64,000 bases of DNA. Origin: Nocardia otitidiscaviarum NBRC 14405 (GTDB taxonomy: Bacteria > Actinomycetota > Actinomycetes > Mycobacteriales > Mycobacteriaceae). The notes beneath the pieces are model-generated. The model worked only from the letters and a program-made list of their open reading frames with translations. It did not search any database and was not told where the DNA came from. Shown here in pieces: positions 17,139-26,079 of the stretch. Made by a program: the position numbers and the translations under genes. Within the stretch, counting starts at the first letter, position 1; each line of letters begins with the position of its first letter. The stretch lies in NCBI RefSeq assembly GCF_000308635.1, contig NZ_BAGD01000097.1:242266-306265 (forward strand), read 5' to 3'.

Positions 17139-18188
17139 TCAGTCGAAACGCAGGGCTTCCGGTTCGTCGGAGAAGGCGCGGGCGCATTCGGCGGACAGTT
17201 CCAGCGCTCGGCGGGCCCAGCTCAACGGTGCTCCGGACAGGCCGCAGGCGGGGCTGACCAGGATGTGGGTGGCGAGCAGGCGGCGGGGTAGGCCGAGGCG
17301 ATCCAGCAGTCGGACGGCGGGTTCGGCGATCTCGCGCCAGGTGGTCGGGGTGGCGGGAGCTGTCGTGGGGATCAGGCCGAGGGCCAGGTGGCGACCGGAG
17401 TCGAGGAGTTCGCCGATATCGTCGAGATCGCGTGTGCCGATGGTGGACAGGTCGAATCCGACTGCGGCAGCGGTGGTTCGGCGCAGGAACCCCAGCGGCG
17501 CGCGGGCGTCGCAGCTGTGGATCAGGACCGGGGCGGGCTGGGCGGCGATCACGGTGTCGAGGATGTGCTGGGCCTCCGGGGCGGGCAGGGCACGCACGGT
17601 GTTCATGACGCTGGCACCGCGCAGGGAACCCTCCAGCACCGCCGTCAGCGACGGTTCGTCGAGTTGGACGACGACGTTCGCGCCCAGGCGTTTGCCCACC
17701 TCCGCGACATGGCCCGCGAGCCCCTCCGCGAGGGACTCCGAAAGGTCGCGCAGGGCACCGGAATCGGTGAGCACGCGATGCCCGACGGGGAGTTCGACCT
17801 GGGCGGCGAGGGTCAGGGGGCCGGTCGCCTGCACCTTGACCGTGCGCCCGGCGCCCGCCAGACCGGCTGTCTCCCAAGCCTCTTCGAGGGCGTCGAGATC
17901 GGTGCGCAGCAGATCACGGGCCCGGCGGGCCACCGCGCCCGGCCGTGCGGCCAGCCGGTAGCCCCGGGGCGTGCTGTCGAAGGCCATATCCACCAGCAGC
18001 GCCGAGGTGCGACCGACCATATCCGCGCCGATACCGCGCGCGGGCAGCTCGACCAGATGCGGGAGGTCGCCGAGTTCGCCGACGACGGTCGCCGTGGCCT
18101 CTCGGATATCGGTCCCGGGCCACGAACCCACCCCGGTGGCGATACCGCCCCGGAGCTGCACCGGCTCGCCCGCTCCGCCGTCACCCAC
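17139..18188 (-). CDS. Methionine synthase (cobalamin-independent) C-terminal-like protein
   Basis: 349 residues from GTG 18188; the open frame further upstream is not protein-like. It begins GIATGVGSWPGTD and contains VVVQLDEPSL, VLIHSCDARAPLGFL and LGLIPT, patterns of the UROD/MetE barrel. The His and Cys of the second motif could bind zinc. The length fits the Rv3015c family, whose reaction is not established. It follows mnmA by 46 bases on the same strand. Confidence 0.85.
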   Translation of the reverse strand: MGDGGAGEPVQLRGGIATGVGSWPGTDIREATATVVGELGDLPHLVELPARGIGADMVGRTSALLVDMAFDSTPRGYRLAARPGAVARRARDLLRTDLDALEEAWETAGLAGAGRTVKVQATGPLTLAAQVELPVGHRVLTDSGALRDLSESLAEGLAGHVAEVGKRLGANVVVQLDEPSLTAVLEGSLRGASVMNTVRALPAPEAQHILDTVIAAQPAPVLIHSCDARAPLGFLRRTTAAAVGFDLSTIGTRDLDDIGELLDSGRHLALGLIPTTAPATPTTWREIAEPAVRLLDRLGLPRRLLATHILVSPACGLSGAPLSWARRALELSAECARAFSDEPEALRFD

Positions 18189-18234
18189 GTTGGTTACTCC
18201 GTCTCTCGCGGCCGTACACCGGCACGCGCGATGC

Positions 18235-19359
18235 TCACACCGTGGCGTCCGACACCAATTCTGTCGCGTACGAGTGTCGTTCACGCTCGGTGCCGCTGAT
18301 GGTGCCGCTGCCGAGCACCTGGTCACCGTGCTCGGCATCCGGACGGTACAGCACCACGGCCTGGCCGCGGGCGACGCCGGTGAGGGGCTGGCGCAGGCGG
18401 ACCACGAGGCCGCCCTCGACCGGTTCGGCGACCGCGGGGGCGGTGCCGCCGTGGGCGCGCACCTGGGCCACGCACTCGATCGGGCCGTCGGGGGCCGCAC
18501 CGGAGGTCCAGACGGCGCGCTCGGCGAGCACCGTCCACACCTCGAGGTCGGCGGCGGAGCCGACGCGCACGGTCCCGGTCTCCGGGTCGATATCGGTGAC
18601 GTAGCGCGGCTTGCCGTCGGCGGCCGGGCCGGGCAGGCCCAGGCCCTTGCGCTGGCCGATGGTGAAGCCGTGCACGCCTTCGTGATCGGCGAGCTTGGTG
18701 CCGTCGGCATCGAGGACGGCACCGGGCCGGACGCCGATCTTCGCGCCCAGGAAGGCGCGGGTGTCACCGGAGGGGATGAAGCAGATGTCGTGGCTGTCGG
18801 GCTTGTTCGCGACGGCGAGTCCGCGTGCCGCGGCCTCCTCGCGGATCAACGGCTTCGGGGTGTCGCCCACCGGGAACATGGCGCGCGCGAGCTGCTCGGC
18901 GGTCAGCACCGCCAGCACATAGGACTGGTCCTTGTCGGCGTCCACGGCGCGGCGCAGCACCCCGTCCGCCAGGCGCGCGTAGTGTCCGGTGACCACAGCG
19001 TCGAAGCCGAGCGCCACCGCCCGGTCGGCCAGCGCCGAGAACTTGATCTTCTCATTGCAGCGCAGGCACGGATTGGGGGTTTCCCCGGCGGCGTAGGACG
19101 CGACGAAGTCGTCGATCACGTCCTCCTTGAACCGATCGGCGAAATCCCAGACGTAGAACGGGATTCCGAGCACGTCGGCGGCGCGGCGGGCGTCCCCGGC
19201 GTCCTCCTTGGAGCAGCAGCCGCGCGATCCGGTGCGCAGCGTCCCCGGTGCGGTCGACAGCGCCAGGTGCACGCCCACGACCTCGTGTCCGGCGTCGAGG
19301 GCGCGGGCGGCGGCCACCGCCGAGTCCACGCCACCGCTCATGGCGGCCAGTACACGCAT
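18235..19359 (-). CDS. mnmA: tRNA 2-thiouridine(34) synthase
   Basis: 374 residues from ATG 19359. It adenylates and thiolates U34 of Lys/Glu/Gln tRNAs. The PP-loop SGGVDS is at residues 8-13, the conserved NPCLRCN at 96-102 and the catalytic Cys193 in DSHDICFIP. A beta-barrel domain ends the protein. The start lies two bases after the stop of the cysteine desulfurase gene, so the sulfur donor and the thiolase are one operon, as in mycobacteria. Confidence 0.97.
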   Translation of the reverse strand: MRVLAAMSGGVDSAVAAARALDAGHEVVGVHLALSTAPGTLRTGSRGCCSKEDAGDARRAADVLGIPFYVWDFADRFKEDVIDDFVASYAAGETPNPCLRCNEKIKFSALADRAVALGFDAVVTGHYARLADGVLRRAVDADKDQSYVLAVLTAEQLARAMFPVGDTPKPLIREEAAARGLAVANKPDSHDICFIPSGDTRAFLGAKIGVRPGAVLDADGTKLADHEGVHGFTIGQRKGLGLPGPAADGKPRYVTDIDPETGTVRVGSAADLEVWTVLAERAVWTSGAAPDGPIECVAQVRAHGGTAPAVAEPVEGGLVVRLRQPLTGVARGQAVVLYRPDAEHGDQVLGSGTISGTERERHSYATELVSDATV

Positions 19360-19361
19360 TA

Positions 19362-20600
19362 CTAGTAGCCTCCCTTCGCATGCGGGGTGGAACCGACGCT
19401 CGCCAGTCCGGCGGCCTTGGCCCGCTCCACCACCTGCGGCAGCGCCGCCAATACGGCATCCACATCGGTATCGGTCGAGTCGTGGCCCAGCGAGAAGCGC
19501 AGCGATCCGCGCGCCAGCGCCGGTTCCACGCCCATGGCGAGCAGCACGTGGCTCGGTCCGGCCACGCCCGCGTTGCAGGCCGACCCGGTCGAGCATTCGA
19601 TTCCGGCCGCGTCCAGCAGCATCAACAGTGAATCACCCTCGCAGCCGGGGAAGGTGAAATGTACATTGCCGGGCAGCCGCCGCTCCCCCGTCGCGCCGTT
19701 GAGCACCGCATCGGGGACCAGCTCCCGCACACCGGCGATGAGACGATCGCTCAGCCGCGTCAATTCGACGGTGCGCGAGGCCATCCCGCGCACGGTCTCG
19801 CGCAGTGCGGCGGCCAGGCCGACGGCCGCGGGCACATCCGAGGTCCCCGAGCGCAGATCGCGTTCGTGGCCGCCGCCGTGCACGATCGGCACGCACGGCA
19901 CGGTGCGGCCCAGCAGCAGCACGCCGACGCCGTGCGGCCCGCCGACCTTGTGTCCGGCGAAACTGGCCGCCGACAGTCCGCTGGCCGCGAAGTCCACCGG
20001 CAGCTGCGCCGCGGCCTGTACCGCGTCGCTGTGCATGGGAACGTCGAATTCCTGGGCCACCGAGGACAGTTCGACGATCGGCTGGACGGTGCCGACCTCG
20101 TTGTTGGCCCACATGACGCTGACCAGCGCCACCTCGTCGGCATACGATTCCAGCGCGGCGCGCAGCGTGCGCGGTGAGACGACCCCCTCGGAGTCCACCT
20201 CCAGCCACGTGACGTCCGCACCCTCGTGCTGCTCCAGCCATTCGACGGCATCCAGCACGGCATGGTGTTCGACAGCGCTCACCAGAATCCGCGTGCGCCG
20301 TGGCTCGGCGTCACGCCGCGCCCGGTAGATGCCCTTGACGGCGAGATTGTCGCTCTCGGTCCCCCCGGAGGTGAAGATCACCTCCGACGGCCGCGCCCCC
20401 AGATTCGCCGCGATCGACTCCCGCGCCTCCTCCAGCAGCCGCCGCGCGGCCCGCCCCGACCCGTGTAGCGACGACGCGTTCCCCGCCGTTCCCAGCACAG
20501 CCGTCATCGCCTCGACGGCGACCGGGAACATGGGTGTCGTGGCCGCGTGATCGAGGTAGACCGTCTGGGCACCGACCGGACCCGGGAAAGCCGACTTCAT
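19362..20600 (-). CDS. iscS: Cysteine desulfurase (NifS/IscS family)
   Basis: 412 residues from ATG 20600. The PLP enzyme removes sulfur from cysteine for Fe-S clusters and tRNA thiolation. Motifs: YLDHAATTPM (15-24), EHHAVLDAVE (111-120), PLP Lys218 in SFAGHKVGGPHG and the mobile-loop Cys342 in CSTGSACNAG. No clear ribosome binding site precedes ATG 20600, so the start is less certain than the identity. It lies immediately upstream of mnmA. Confidence 0.95.
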   Translation of the reverse strand: MKSAFPGPVGAQTVYLDHAATTPMFPVAVEAMTAVLGTAGNASSLHGSGRAARRLLEEARESIAANLGARPSEVIFTSGGTESDNLAVKGIYRARRDAEPRRTRILVSAVEHHAVLDAVEWLEQHEGADVTWLEVDSEGVVSPRTLRAALESYADEVALVSVMWANNEVGTVQPIVELSSVAQEFDVPMHSDAVQAAAQLPVDFAASGLSAASFAGHKVGGPHGVGVLLLGRTVPCVPIVHGGGHERDLRSGTSDVPAAVGLAAALRETVRGMASRTVELTRLSDRLIAGVRELVPDAVLNGATGERRLPGNVHFTFPGCEGDSLLMLLDAAGIECSTGSACNAGVAGPSHVLLAMGVEPALARGSLRFSLGHDSTDTDVDAVLAALPQVVERAKAAGLASVGSTPHAKGGY

Positions 20601-20657
20601 GACCAGACAAGGATAGCCGTCGACCGCACGCCGATATTCCCGGCGTCGCCGCCCGGC

Positions 20658-20685
20658 GGTGATAAGCGGACCGCAGGGTGGGTAT
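20658..20685 (+). promoter_or_regulatory. Candidate SigB/SigF-type promoter upstream of the enolase-superfamily gene
   Basis: GGTGAT at 20658-20663 and GGGTAT at 20680-20685 are separated by 16 bases, resembling the GGWWT-N16-GGGTAY element of mycobacterial SigF. It is about 70 bases before ATG 20754. The -35 match is weak. Confidence 0.4.
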
Positions 20686-20753
20686 CTCGGCCAGATGAGG
20701 GCCCGCCGTCGCGCCCATCGCGACATCAAGTCCAACCGAACGGGGACGAGTCA

Positions 20754-21854
20754 ATGGATACCAGGACTGTGCGGATCGACGAGGACATCGCGGTGGCGGT
20801 GTACCGGTTCCCGACCGAGCAGATCGAGGCCGATGGGACGCTGGAGTGGGATTGGACCACCGCGGTGGTGGTGCGGGTCGGTGCGGGTGGTGAGTTCGGG
20901 CTGGGTTGGACCTACGGGTCGCCCGCTACCGCGGAGGTCGTGTCGGTGCATCTGGCCCCGCACCTCGGCAACAAATCGCCATTCGACATCGCCGGATGCT
21001 GGGAGACCATGCATCGGGCCTGCCGCAACATCGGGTCGAAGGGGATCGCAGCCTTGGCGATCAGCGCGGTCGACATCGCGCTGTGGGACCTGAAGGCCCG
21101 GCTGCTGGCGGTACCGCTGGCCACACTGCTGGGTGCGACGCGGGAACGGGTGCCGGTCTACGGGTCGGGCGGATTCGTCAATCTGCACGAGGATCAGCTG
21201 AGCGAACAGGTCGGCGGGTGGCTGGCGGCGGGCTGCCGGGCCGTCAAGATCAAGATCGGTGAGGGACGCGGCGACTGTATCGAGCGCGACCTGGAACGGG
21301 TGCAGCAGGTACGCAAGCTGATCGGCCCCGACGTGCGCATCATGGTCGACGCCAACGGCGGCTACACCCGGGGCCAGGCGCGGCGCGTGGGCCAGGAACT
21401 GGACCGGCTCGGCGTGGTGTGGTTCGAGGAGCCGGTGACCAGCGACGACCGCACCGGTCTCGCGGCCGTGCGGGACGCGGTGCGGTGCGATGTGGCCGCC
21501 GGTGAGTACGTCTACGACGGCTACGACGCGGCCGCGCTGGTGGACGTGGTGGACTGCCTGCAACTCGATGTCACCCGCTGCGGTGGCTACACCGGCTTCC
21601 TGCGCGGTGCGGCCGTGGCGGGCGCGCACGGATTGGATGTGTCGGCGCACTGCGCGCCGTCGCTGCACGCCCCGATCGCGGGAGCCGTGACCGACCTGCG
21701 CCATATCGAGTGGTTCATCGACCACGTCCGTCTGGAACCGCTGCTGGTGGACGGCGTGCCCGAGGTGTCGGACGGCGAACTGGCGGTCCCCCTGGACGAG
21801 CCCGGTCACGGCATGCGGATCGCCGCGGCGGCGGCCGACTACCGGCTGCGGTGA
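20754..21854 (+). CDS. Enolase-superfamily enzyme (mandelate racemase / muconate cycloisomerase type)
   Basis: 366 residues from ATG 20754 with GGGGACGAG upstream. Catalytic features are visible: VKIKIGEG (general-base Lys), metal ligands in MVDANGGYT, WFEEPV and AAGEYVY, and SAHCAPSLHAP near 295-305 with a His. Such enzymes abstract a proton alpha to a carboxylate; dehydration or racemisation of a sugar acid is plausible. It opens the accessory stress block and precedes an SDR gene by 143 bases. Confidence 0.85.
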   Translation: MDTRTVRIDEDIAVAVYRFPTEQIEADGTLEWDWTTAVVVRVGAGGEFGLGWTYGSPATAEVVSVHLAPHLGNKSPFDIAGCWETMHRACRNIGSKGIAALAISAVDIALWDLKARLLAVPLATLLGATRERVPVYGSGGFVNLHEDQLSEQVGGWLAAGCRAVKIKIGEGRGDCIERDLERVQQVRKLIGPDVRIMVDANGGYTRGQARRVGQELDRLGVVWFEEPVTSDDRTGLAAVRDAVRCDVAAGEYVYDGYDAAALVDVVDCLQLDVTRCGGYTGFLRGAAVAGAHGLDVSAHCAPSLHAPIAGAVTDLRHIEWFIDHVRLEPLLVDGVPEVSDGELAVPLDEPGHGMRIAAAAADYRLR

Positions 21855-21997
21855 CTCGTCCGGGCGTTTGACGTCGCGACCGTCGGGCATCTCGGCCGTG
21901 AGGCTCCGGCCCGGTGCCCGACCCGCCGTGGGCATGCGGCACGCGGGACGGCAGCGCGTCAGCGGCCGACACGTTCCAACCCGAAGGAGGAGACCCC

Positions 21998-23017
21998 ATG
22001 AACGACAAGGGCTCTCGCGTCGTGGTGATCACGGGTGCCAGCGCCGGAGTGGGCCGTGCCTGTGCGCGGGCCTTCGGCGCGCGCGGTGACCGGGTGGCGC
22101 TGCTGGCCCGGGGCGAGCGCGGGCTCGACGCCGCGGCGGCGGAGGTGCGCGCCCGGGGCGGCACCCCGCTGACCGTGCCGGTCGACGTGGCCGATCCCGA
22201 TGCCGTCGAGGCGGCGGCGGAGCGGGTGGAGTCCGAACTCGGGCCGATCGACATCTGGGTCAACAATGCCTTCGCCGCCCTGTTCGCACCCTTCGAGCAG
22301 ATCTCCCCCGCCGAGTTCCGCCGGGTCACCGAGGTCACCTATCTGGGCTACGTCTACGGCACCCGCTCAGCGCTGGCGCGCATGCAGCAGCGCGGCCGGG
22401 GGACGATCGTGCAGGTCGGCTCGGCGCTGGCCTATCGGGGGATCCCGCTGCAATCGGCCTACTGCGGGGCCAAGCACGCCATTCAGGGCTTCAACGAATC
22501 ACTGCGCTGCGAACTGCTGCACCAGGGCAGCCCGGTACACGTGACCATGGTGCAGCTCCCGGCGCTCAATACCCCGCAGTTCGACTGGGGCCTGACCCGC
22601 ATGCCGCGCAAGGCGCAGCCGGTGCCGCCCATCTACCAGCCGGAAGTGGCGGCCGACGCCATCGTCCACGCCGCCGACCATCCGGGCCGACGCGAGTACT
22701 GGGTCGGCGCGAGCACCGTGGGCACCCTGCTGGGCAACAAGATCATCCCTGGCCTGCTCGACCGTTACCTGGGGCGGACCGGCTATGCCTCCCAGCAGAC
22801 CGCCGAACCGGAGAATCCGGATCGGCCCGCGAATCTGTGGGAACCGCTGGACGACACGGACGGCGAGGACTTCGGCGCGCACGGCCGATTCGACCGCAGT
22901 TCCCACTACGGGAGCCCGCAGGTGTGGTTCTCCCGGCACCACCGCTCCCTCGCGGCCGCGGCGATCACCGCCGGCGCGGGCATCAGCGCACTCGCCTGGG
23001 GGCTGGCCCGCCGGTGA
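21998..23017 (+). CDS. Short-chain dehydrogenase/reductase with a C-terminal membrane tail
   Basis: 339 residues from ATG 21998 with a near-ideal GAAGGAGG. The cofactor loop TGASAGVGRACA is near residues 11-22 and the active-site YCGAKHA near 160. VNNAF and GSALAYRG fit classical SDRs. The last 25 residues form a hydrophobic helix (SLAAAAITAGAGISALAW), unusual for this family, suggesting membrane attachment. It is probably expressed with the upstream enolase-superfamily gene. The substrate is unknown. Confidence 0.9.
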   Translation: MNDKGSRVVVITGASAGVGRACARAFGARGDRVALLARGERGLDAAAAEVRARGGTPLTVPVDVADPDAVEAAAERVESELGPIDIWVNNAFAALFAPFEQISPAEFRRVTEVTYLGYVYGTRSALARMQQRGRGTIVQVGSALAYRGIPLQSAYCGAKHAIQGFNESLRCELLHQGSPVHVTMVQLPALNTPQFDWGLTRMPRKAQPVPPIYQPEVAADAIVHAADHPGRREYWVGASTVGTLLGNKIIPGLLDRYLGRTGYASQQTAEPENPDRPANLWEPLDDTDGEDFGAHGRFDRSSHYGSPQVWFSRHHRSLAAAAITAGAGISALAWGLARR

Positions 23018-23079
23018 GACCGCGGCGTTCGACATCGGAGCATTCGGTGTAGCCGGTTCTCCCCCTGTCGGCCCGCGGT

Positions 23080-23101
23080 GCGGCCGGGTCGCCCCGGCCG
23101 C
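23080..23101. terminator. Hairpin terminator between convergent SDR and manganese catalase genes
   Basis: GCGGCCGGG (23080-23088) and its perfect complement (23093-23101) flank the loop TCGC. It is about 20 bases beyond the catalase stop. Confidence 0.65.
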
Positions 23102-23119
23102 CACACGGCCGCTCCGCCC

Positions 23120-24010
23120 TTACCGGTCGCCCGAATGGTGTTCGTGGGTGAACGGTTTCGTGCCCTGCACGGCGGGCTCGCCCCGGGGGTTGATCTCGTC
23201 GCCGCGATTGCGGAACTGTCCGCTGCCGAGCCACTGCTGCGCCGGATCCTCGACGTACTGCCATTCCATGCCCTCGATCCACGGCCCCCGGCCCTCGTTC
23301 CACGGGCCACGGCTGGATTCGCCATCGGACATATTGAATGCGACATTCTGGAATCGGTCGTCCCCGGGCTGCGCACCCGGCGGGAAATTCACCGGCATTT
23401 CGTTCAAAGCAGCTGTGAACTGCTGGAAATGCGCGATTTCACGGGTCATGAGGAAGGACAGCGTATCCTGCACGCCCGGATCGTCGGTGAACTGCTTGAG
23501 GTACTCGTAGACGATCTTCGCCCGCGATTCCGCCGCGAGATTGCTGCGCAGATCCACCGAGAGTTCGCCGTTGGAGTTCACATAGGACCCCGACCACGGG
23601 ACTCCCGCGGAATTGCTGACATCGACACCGCCGCCGCGCAGCGCGAAATACACCGGATTCGCGGCGACCTGGTGAATGGCCTGCTCACGACCATCGGAGC
23701 TGGCCACCACCGGCATCCAGTCGCAACGCTGATTCGCCTCGGCCAGATCGTCGTTGAGCCCGTCGAGCAGCATGGTGATCGTGGACCCGACCATCTCGAG
23801 GTGGCTGAGCTCCTCGGTGGCGATATCCATGAACAGGTCGTACATCTTCGGGTGTTTCCGGCGCAGGACGAACGCCTGGCTGAAATACTGCATCGCGGCC
23901 TTCAACTCCCCGTTGGCACCGCCGAATTGTTCCTGCAGCAAGGTCGCGAAACGTGGATCCGGTCGATTCACTCGCACCTCGAACTGAAGTTCTTTGTTGT
24001 GTACGAACAT
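23120..24010 (-). CDS. Manganese catalase (dimanganese, ferritin-like)
   Basis: 296 residues from ATG 24010. It breaks down hydrogen peroxide without haem. The four-helix ligand set is visible: Glu35 (GANGELKAAMQYF), Glu66/His70 (ATEELSHLEMV), Glu161 (AAESRAKIVYEYL) and His194 (TREIAHFQQF). The C-terminal tail is Gly/Pro-rich and usually wraps neighbouring subunits. A GTTT-N15-GGGTAG promoter candidate lies 43 bases upstream, suggesting general-stress control. It is divergent from the GH15 gene. Confidence 0.95.
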   Translation of the reverse strand: MFVHNKELQFEVRVNRPDPRFATLLQEQFGGANGELKAAMQYFSQAFVLRRKHPKMYDLFMDIATEELSHLEMVGSTITMLLDGLNDDLAEANQRCDWMPVVASSDGREQAIHQVAANPVYFALRGGGVDVSNSAGVPWSGSYVNSNGELSVDLRSNLAAESRAKIVYEYLKQFTDDPGVQDTLSFLMTREIAHFQQFTAALNEMPVNFPPGAQPGDDRFQNVAFNMSDGESSRGPWNEGRGPWIEGMEWQYVEDPAQQWLGSGQFRNRGDEINPRGEPAVQGTKPFTHEHHSGDR

Positions 24011-24052
24011 GGTTACTTCCCAACAGTTTCGGACTGGGTGGACGATGACCGC

Positions 24053-24077
24053 CTACCCGGCCGCCCGAACCGGAAAC
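24053..24077 (-). promoter_or_regulatory. SigB/SigF-type promoter for the manganese catalase gene
   Basis: On the minus strand GTTT (24077-24074) is followed after exactly 15 bases by GGGTAG (24058-24053). This matches the GNTT-N15-GGGTA consensus known for actinobacterial SigB/SigF. The -10 is 43 bases before the ATG. Confidence 0.72.
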
Positions 24078-24097
24078 ATGCGGCGTACCGACCGGAG

Positions 24098-24122
24098 GCA
24101 TGGACGAACCCGGCTCGGGTAT
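24098..24122 (+). promoter_or_regulatory. Candidate SigB/SigF-type promoter for the GH15 gene
   Basis: GCAT (24098-24101), 15 bases, then GGGTAT (24117-24122). The -10 is a full match and the -35 fits only the loose GNNT form. It is about 50 bases before the TTG start and back to back with the catalase promoter. Confidence 0.55.
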
Positions 24123-24170
24123 CACGAGGGCAATTCCGATTTCACCCGACAACCGAGAGGAACTGGGAGA

Positions 24171-26021
24171 TTGCCGTCCCGTATCGAGGACTACGCGCTA
24201 TTGGGCGATTTGCAGACCGCCGCGCTGGTGGCCACGAACGGCAGTATCGACTGGCTGTGCGTGCCGCGGTTCGACTCGCCCGCCTGTTTCGCGGCGCTGC
24301 TGGACACCCCGGAGGCCGGACACTGGCAATTGGCCCCGGCCGCGGGCGGCACTGCCACCCGACGCGCCTATCGCGGCGACTCCCTGGTGCTGGACAGCGA
24401 GTGGCATACCGCCGACGGCGCGGTCCGGGTCGTGGACTGCATGCCGCCGCGCGGCGCGACGATCGACCCGGAGCAACGTCCGGCCGTCGATGTGGTTCGG
24501 GTGGTGGAGGGGATTTCGGGTCGCGTACCGATGCGGATGGATCTGCGCCTGCGCTTCGATTACGGCAGCGTGGTGCCCTGGGTCCGGCACCCGGGCGGGA
24601 AACTCACCGCCGTCGCGGGACCCGACGCGGTGTGGTTGCACACCGATGTGCCGCTACACGGCCACAATATGACCACCACCGCCGAGTTCGAGGTCGAGGC
24701 CGGACAGCGGGTGCCGTTCGTGCTCACCTATCAGGCCTCGCATCTGCCCCAGCCGCGCCCGGCGCACCCCGGCGACGCCATCGCCGACACCGAGTCGTTC
24801 TGGGCGAACTGGATCAGCCGCTGCACCTACCGGGGCCGCTGGGCCGGGGAGGTGCGCCGGGCCCTGGTCACGCTGACAGCGCTGACGTACGCCCCCACCG
24901 GTGGCATCGTCGCAGCGCCCACCACCTCCCTGCCCGAACAGTTGGGCGGCCCTCGGAACTGGGACTACCGGTATTGCTGGCTGCGCGATGCCGCCTTCAC
25001 CCTGCAAGCGCTACTGGGCACCGGGTTCGTCGACGAGGCGCGGGCGTGGCGGGAGTGGCTGGTGCGCGCGGTCGCGGGCGATCCGGGCGAATTGCAGATC
25101 ATGTACGGCCTGGACGGGAGGCGGCGGCTGCCCGAGCAGACGCTGCCCTGGCTGTCCGGGTACGAAGGCGCCGCACCGGTACGGATCGGCAATGCCGCGG
25201 TACGGCAGGTGCAGTTGGACGTCTGGGGCGAGGTTCTGGATGGGCTGCACCTGGCCCGGGAAGCCGGGCTACCCGCCTCCGATGCTGCCTGGGATGTGCA
25301 GAAAGCGCTCCTGGAGTATCTGGAGGGCCACTGGGCCGATCCGGACAACAGTCTCTGGGAGATGCGTGGTCCCCGGCGGCATTTCGTGCACTCCAAGGTG
25401 ATGGCCTGGGCCGGACTGGACCGCGCGGTGCATACCGTCGCCGCCCACGGCCTGGATGGCCCGGTCGACCGGTGGAAGGATGCGCGCGACCGGATTCATC
25501 ACGAGGTGTGCGCGCGTGGGTTCGATGCGGAACGCAACACCTTCACCCAGTTCTACGGCTCGCGCGGACTGGACGCGGCGCTGCTGCTGCTCCCCCGGGT
25601 CGGGTTCCTGCCCTGGGACGATCCGCGGATGCACGGCACCGTGGACGCGGTGCGGAAAGGGCTGTGCGAGGACGGTTTCGTCCGGCGCTACGACCCCGAC
25701 ATCGACCGGGTGGACGGACTGCCCGGCGGCGAGGGAACCTTCCTGGCCTGTAGCTTCTGGCTGGCCGACGCCCTGCACGGCACCGGCCGCACCGACGAGG
25801 CGCGCGCCCTGTTCGCCCGCCTGCTCGACCTGCGCAACGACGTCGGCCTGCTCAGTGAGGAATACGATCCGGCCACCGGCCGCCACCTGGGCAACACCCC
25901 GCAGGCATTCAGCATGGTGGGCCTGGTGAACACCGCCCGCGAACTCACCGGCTCCGCGGTGGAAACCTCGGCCGGACAGCGCGAACAGCATCTCGGCGAC
26001 CGGTCGGGGTTCCCGGCCTGA
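24171..26021 (+). CDS. Glycoside hydrolase family 15 protein (glucoamylase/trehalase type)
   Basis: 616 residues from TTG 24171, with GAGAGG 10 bases upstream; a longer frame from 23994 would overlap the divergent catalase start region and is rejected. The family start IEDYALLGDLQTAALVATNG and IDWLCVPRFDSPACF are typical. The (alpha/alpha)6 barrel shows NWDYRYCWLRDAAFTL and WLSGYEGAAPVRIGNAA. Members hydrolyse terminal alpha-glucosyl bonds, including trehalose in mycobacteria. No signal peptide is seen, so a cytoplasmic role in trehalose or glucan turnover is inferred. Confidence 0.9.
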   Translation: MPSRIEDYALLGDLQTAALVATNGSIDWLCVPRFDSPACFAALLDTPEAGHWQLAPAAGGTATRRAYRGDSLVLDSEWHTADGAVRVVDCMPPRGATIDPEQRPAVDVVRVVEGISGRVPMRMDLRLRFDYGSVVPWVRHPGGKLTAVAGPDAVWLHTDVPLHGHNMTTTAEFEVEAGQRVPFVLTYQASHLPQPRPAHPGDAIADTESFWANWISRCTYRGRWAGEVRRALVTLTALTYAPTGGIVAAPTTSLPEQLGGPRNWDYRYCWLRDAAFTLQALLGTGFVDEARAWREWLVRAVAGDPGELQIMYGLDGRRRLPEQTLPWLSGYEGAAPVRIGNAAVRQVQLDVWGEVLDGLHLAREAGLPASDAAWDVQKALLEYLEGHWADPDNSLWEMRGPRRHFVHSKVMAWAGLDRAVHTVAAHGLDGPVDRWKDARDRIHHEVCARGFDAERNTFTQFYGSRGLDAALLLLPRVGFLPWDDPRMHGTVDAVRKGLCEDGFVRRYDPDIDRVDGLPGGEGTFLACSFWLADALHGTGRTDEARALFARLLDLRNDVGLLSEEYDPATGRHLGNTPQAFSMVGLVNTARELTGSAVETSAGQREQHLGDRSGFPA

Positions 26022-26079
26022 ACGTTGCGGACCCGTTCGCCCGGACTGTTCGCCGCGCGCGGTGTTCCACGCGAACCGC

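Noticed and set aside
17139..18767. Longer MetE-like protein starting at 18767
   Set aside because: The extra 193 residues are Ser/Pro/Arg-rich and overlap mnmA on the same strand; GTG 18188 gives the usual length.
23994..24170. N-terminal extension of the GH15 protein back to 23994
   Set aside because: It would overlap the start and promoter of the divergent Mn catalase gene, and the extra residues do not resemble the family; TTG 24171 gives the normal start.
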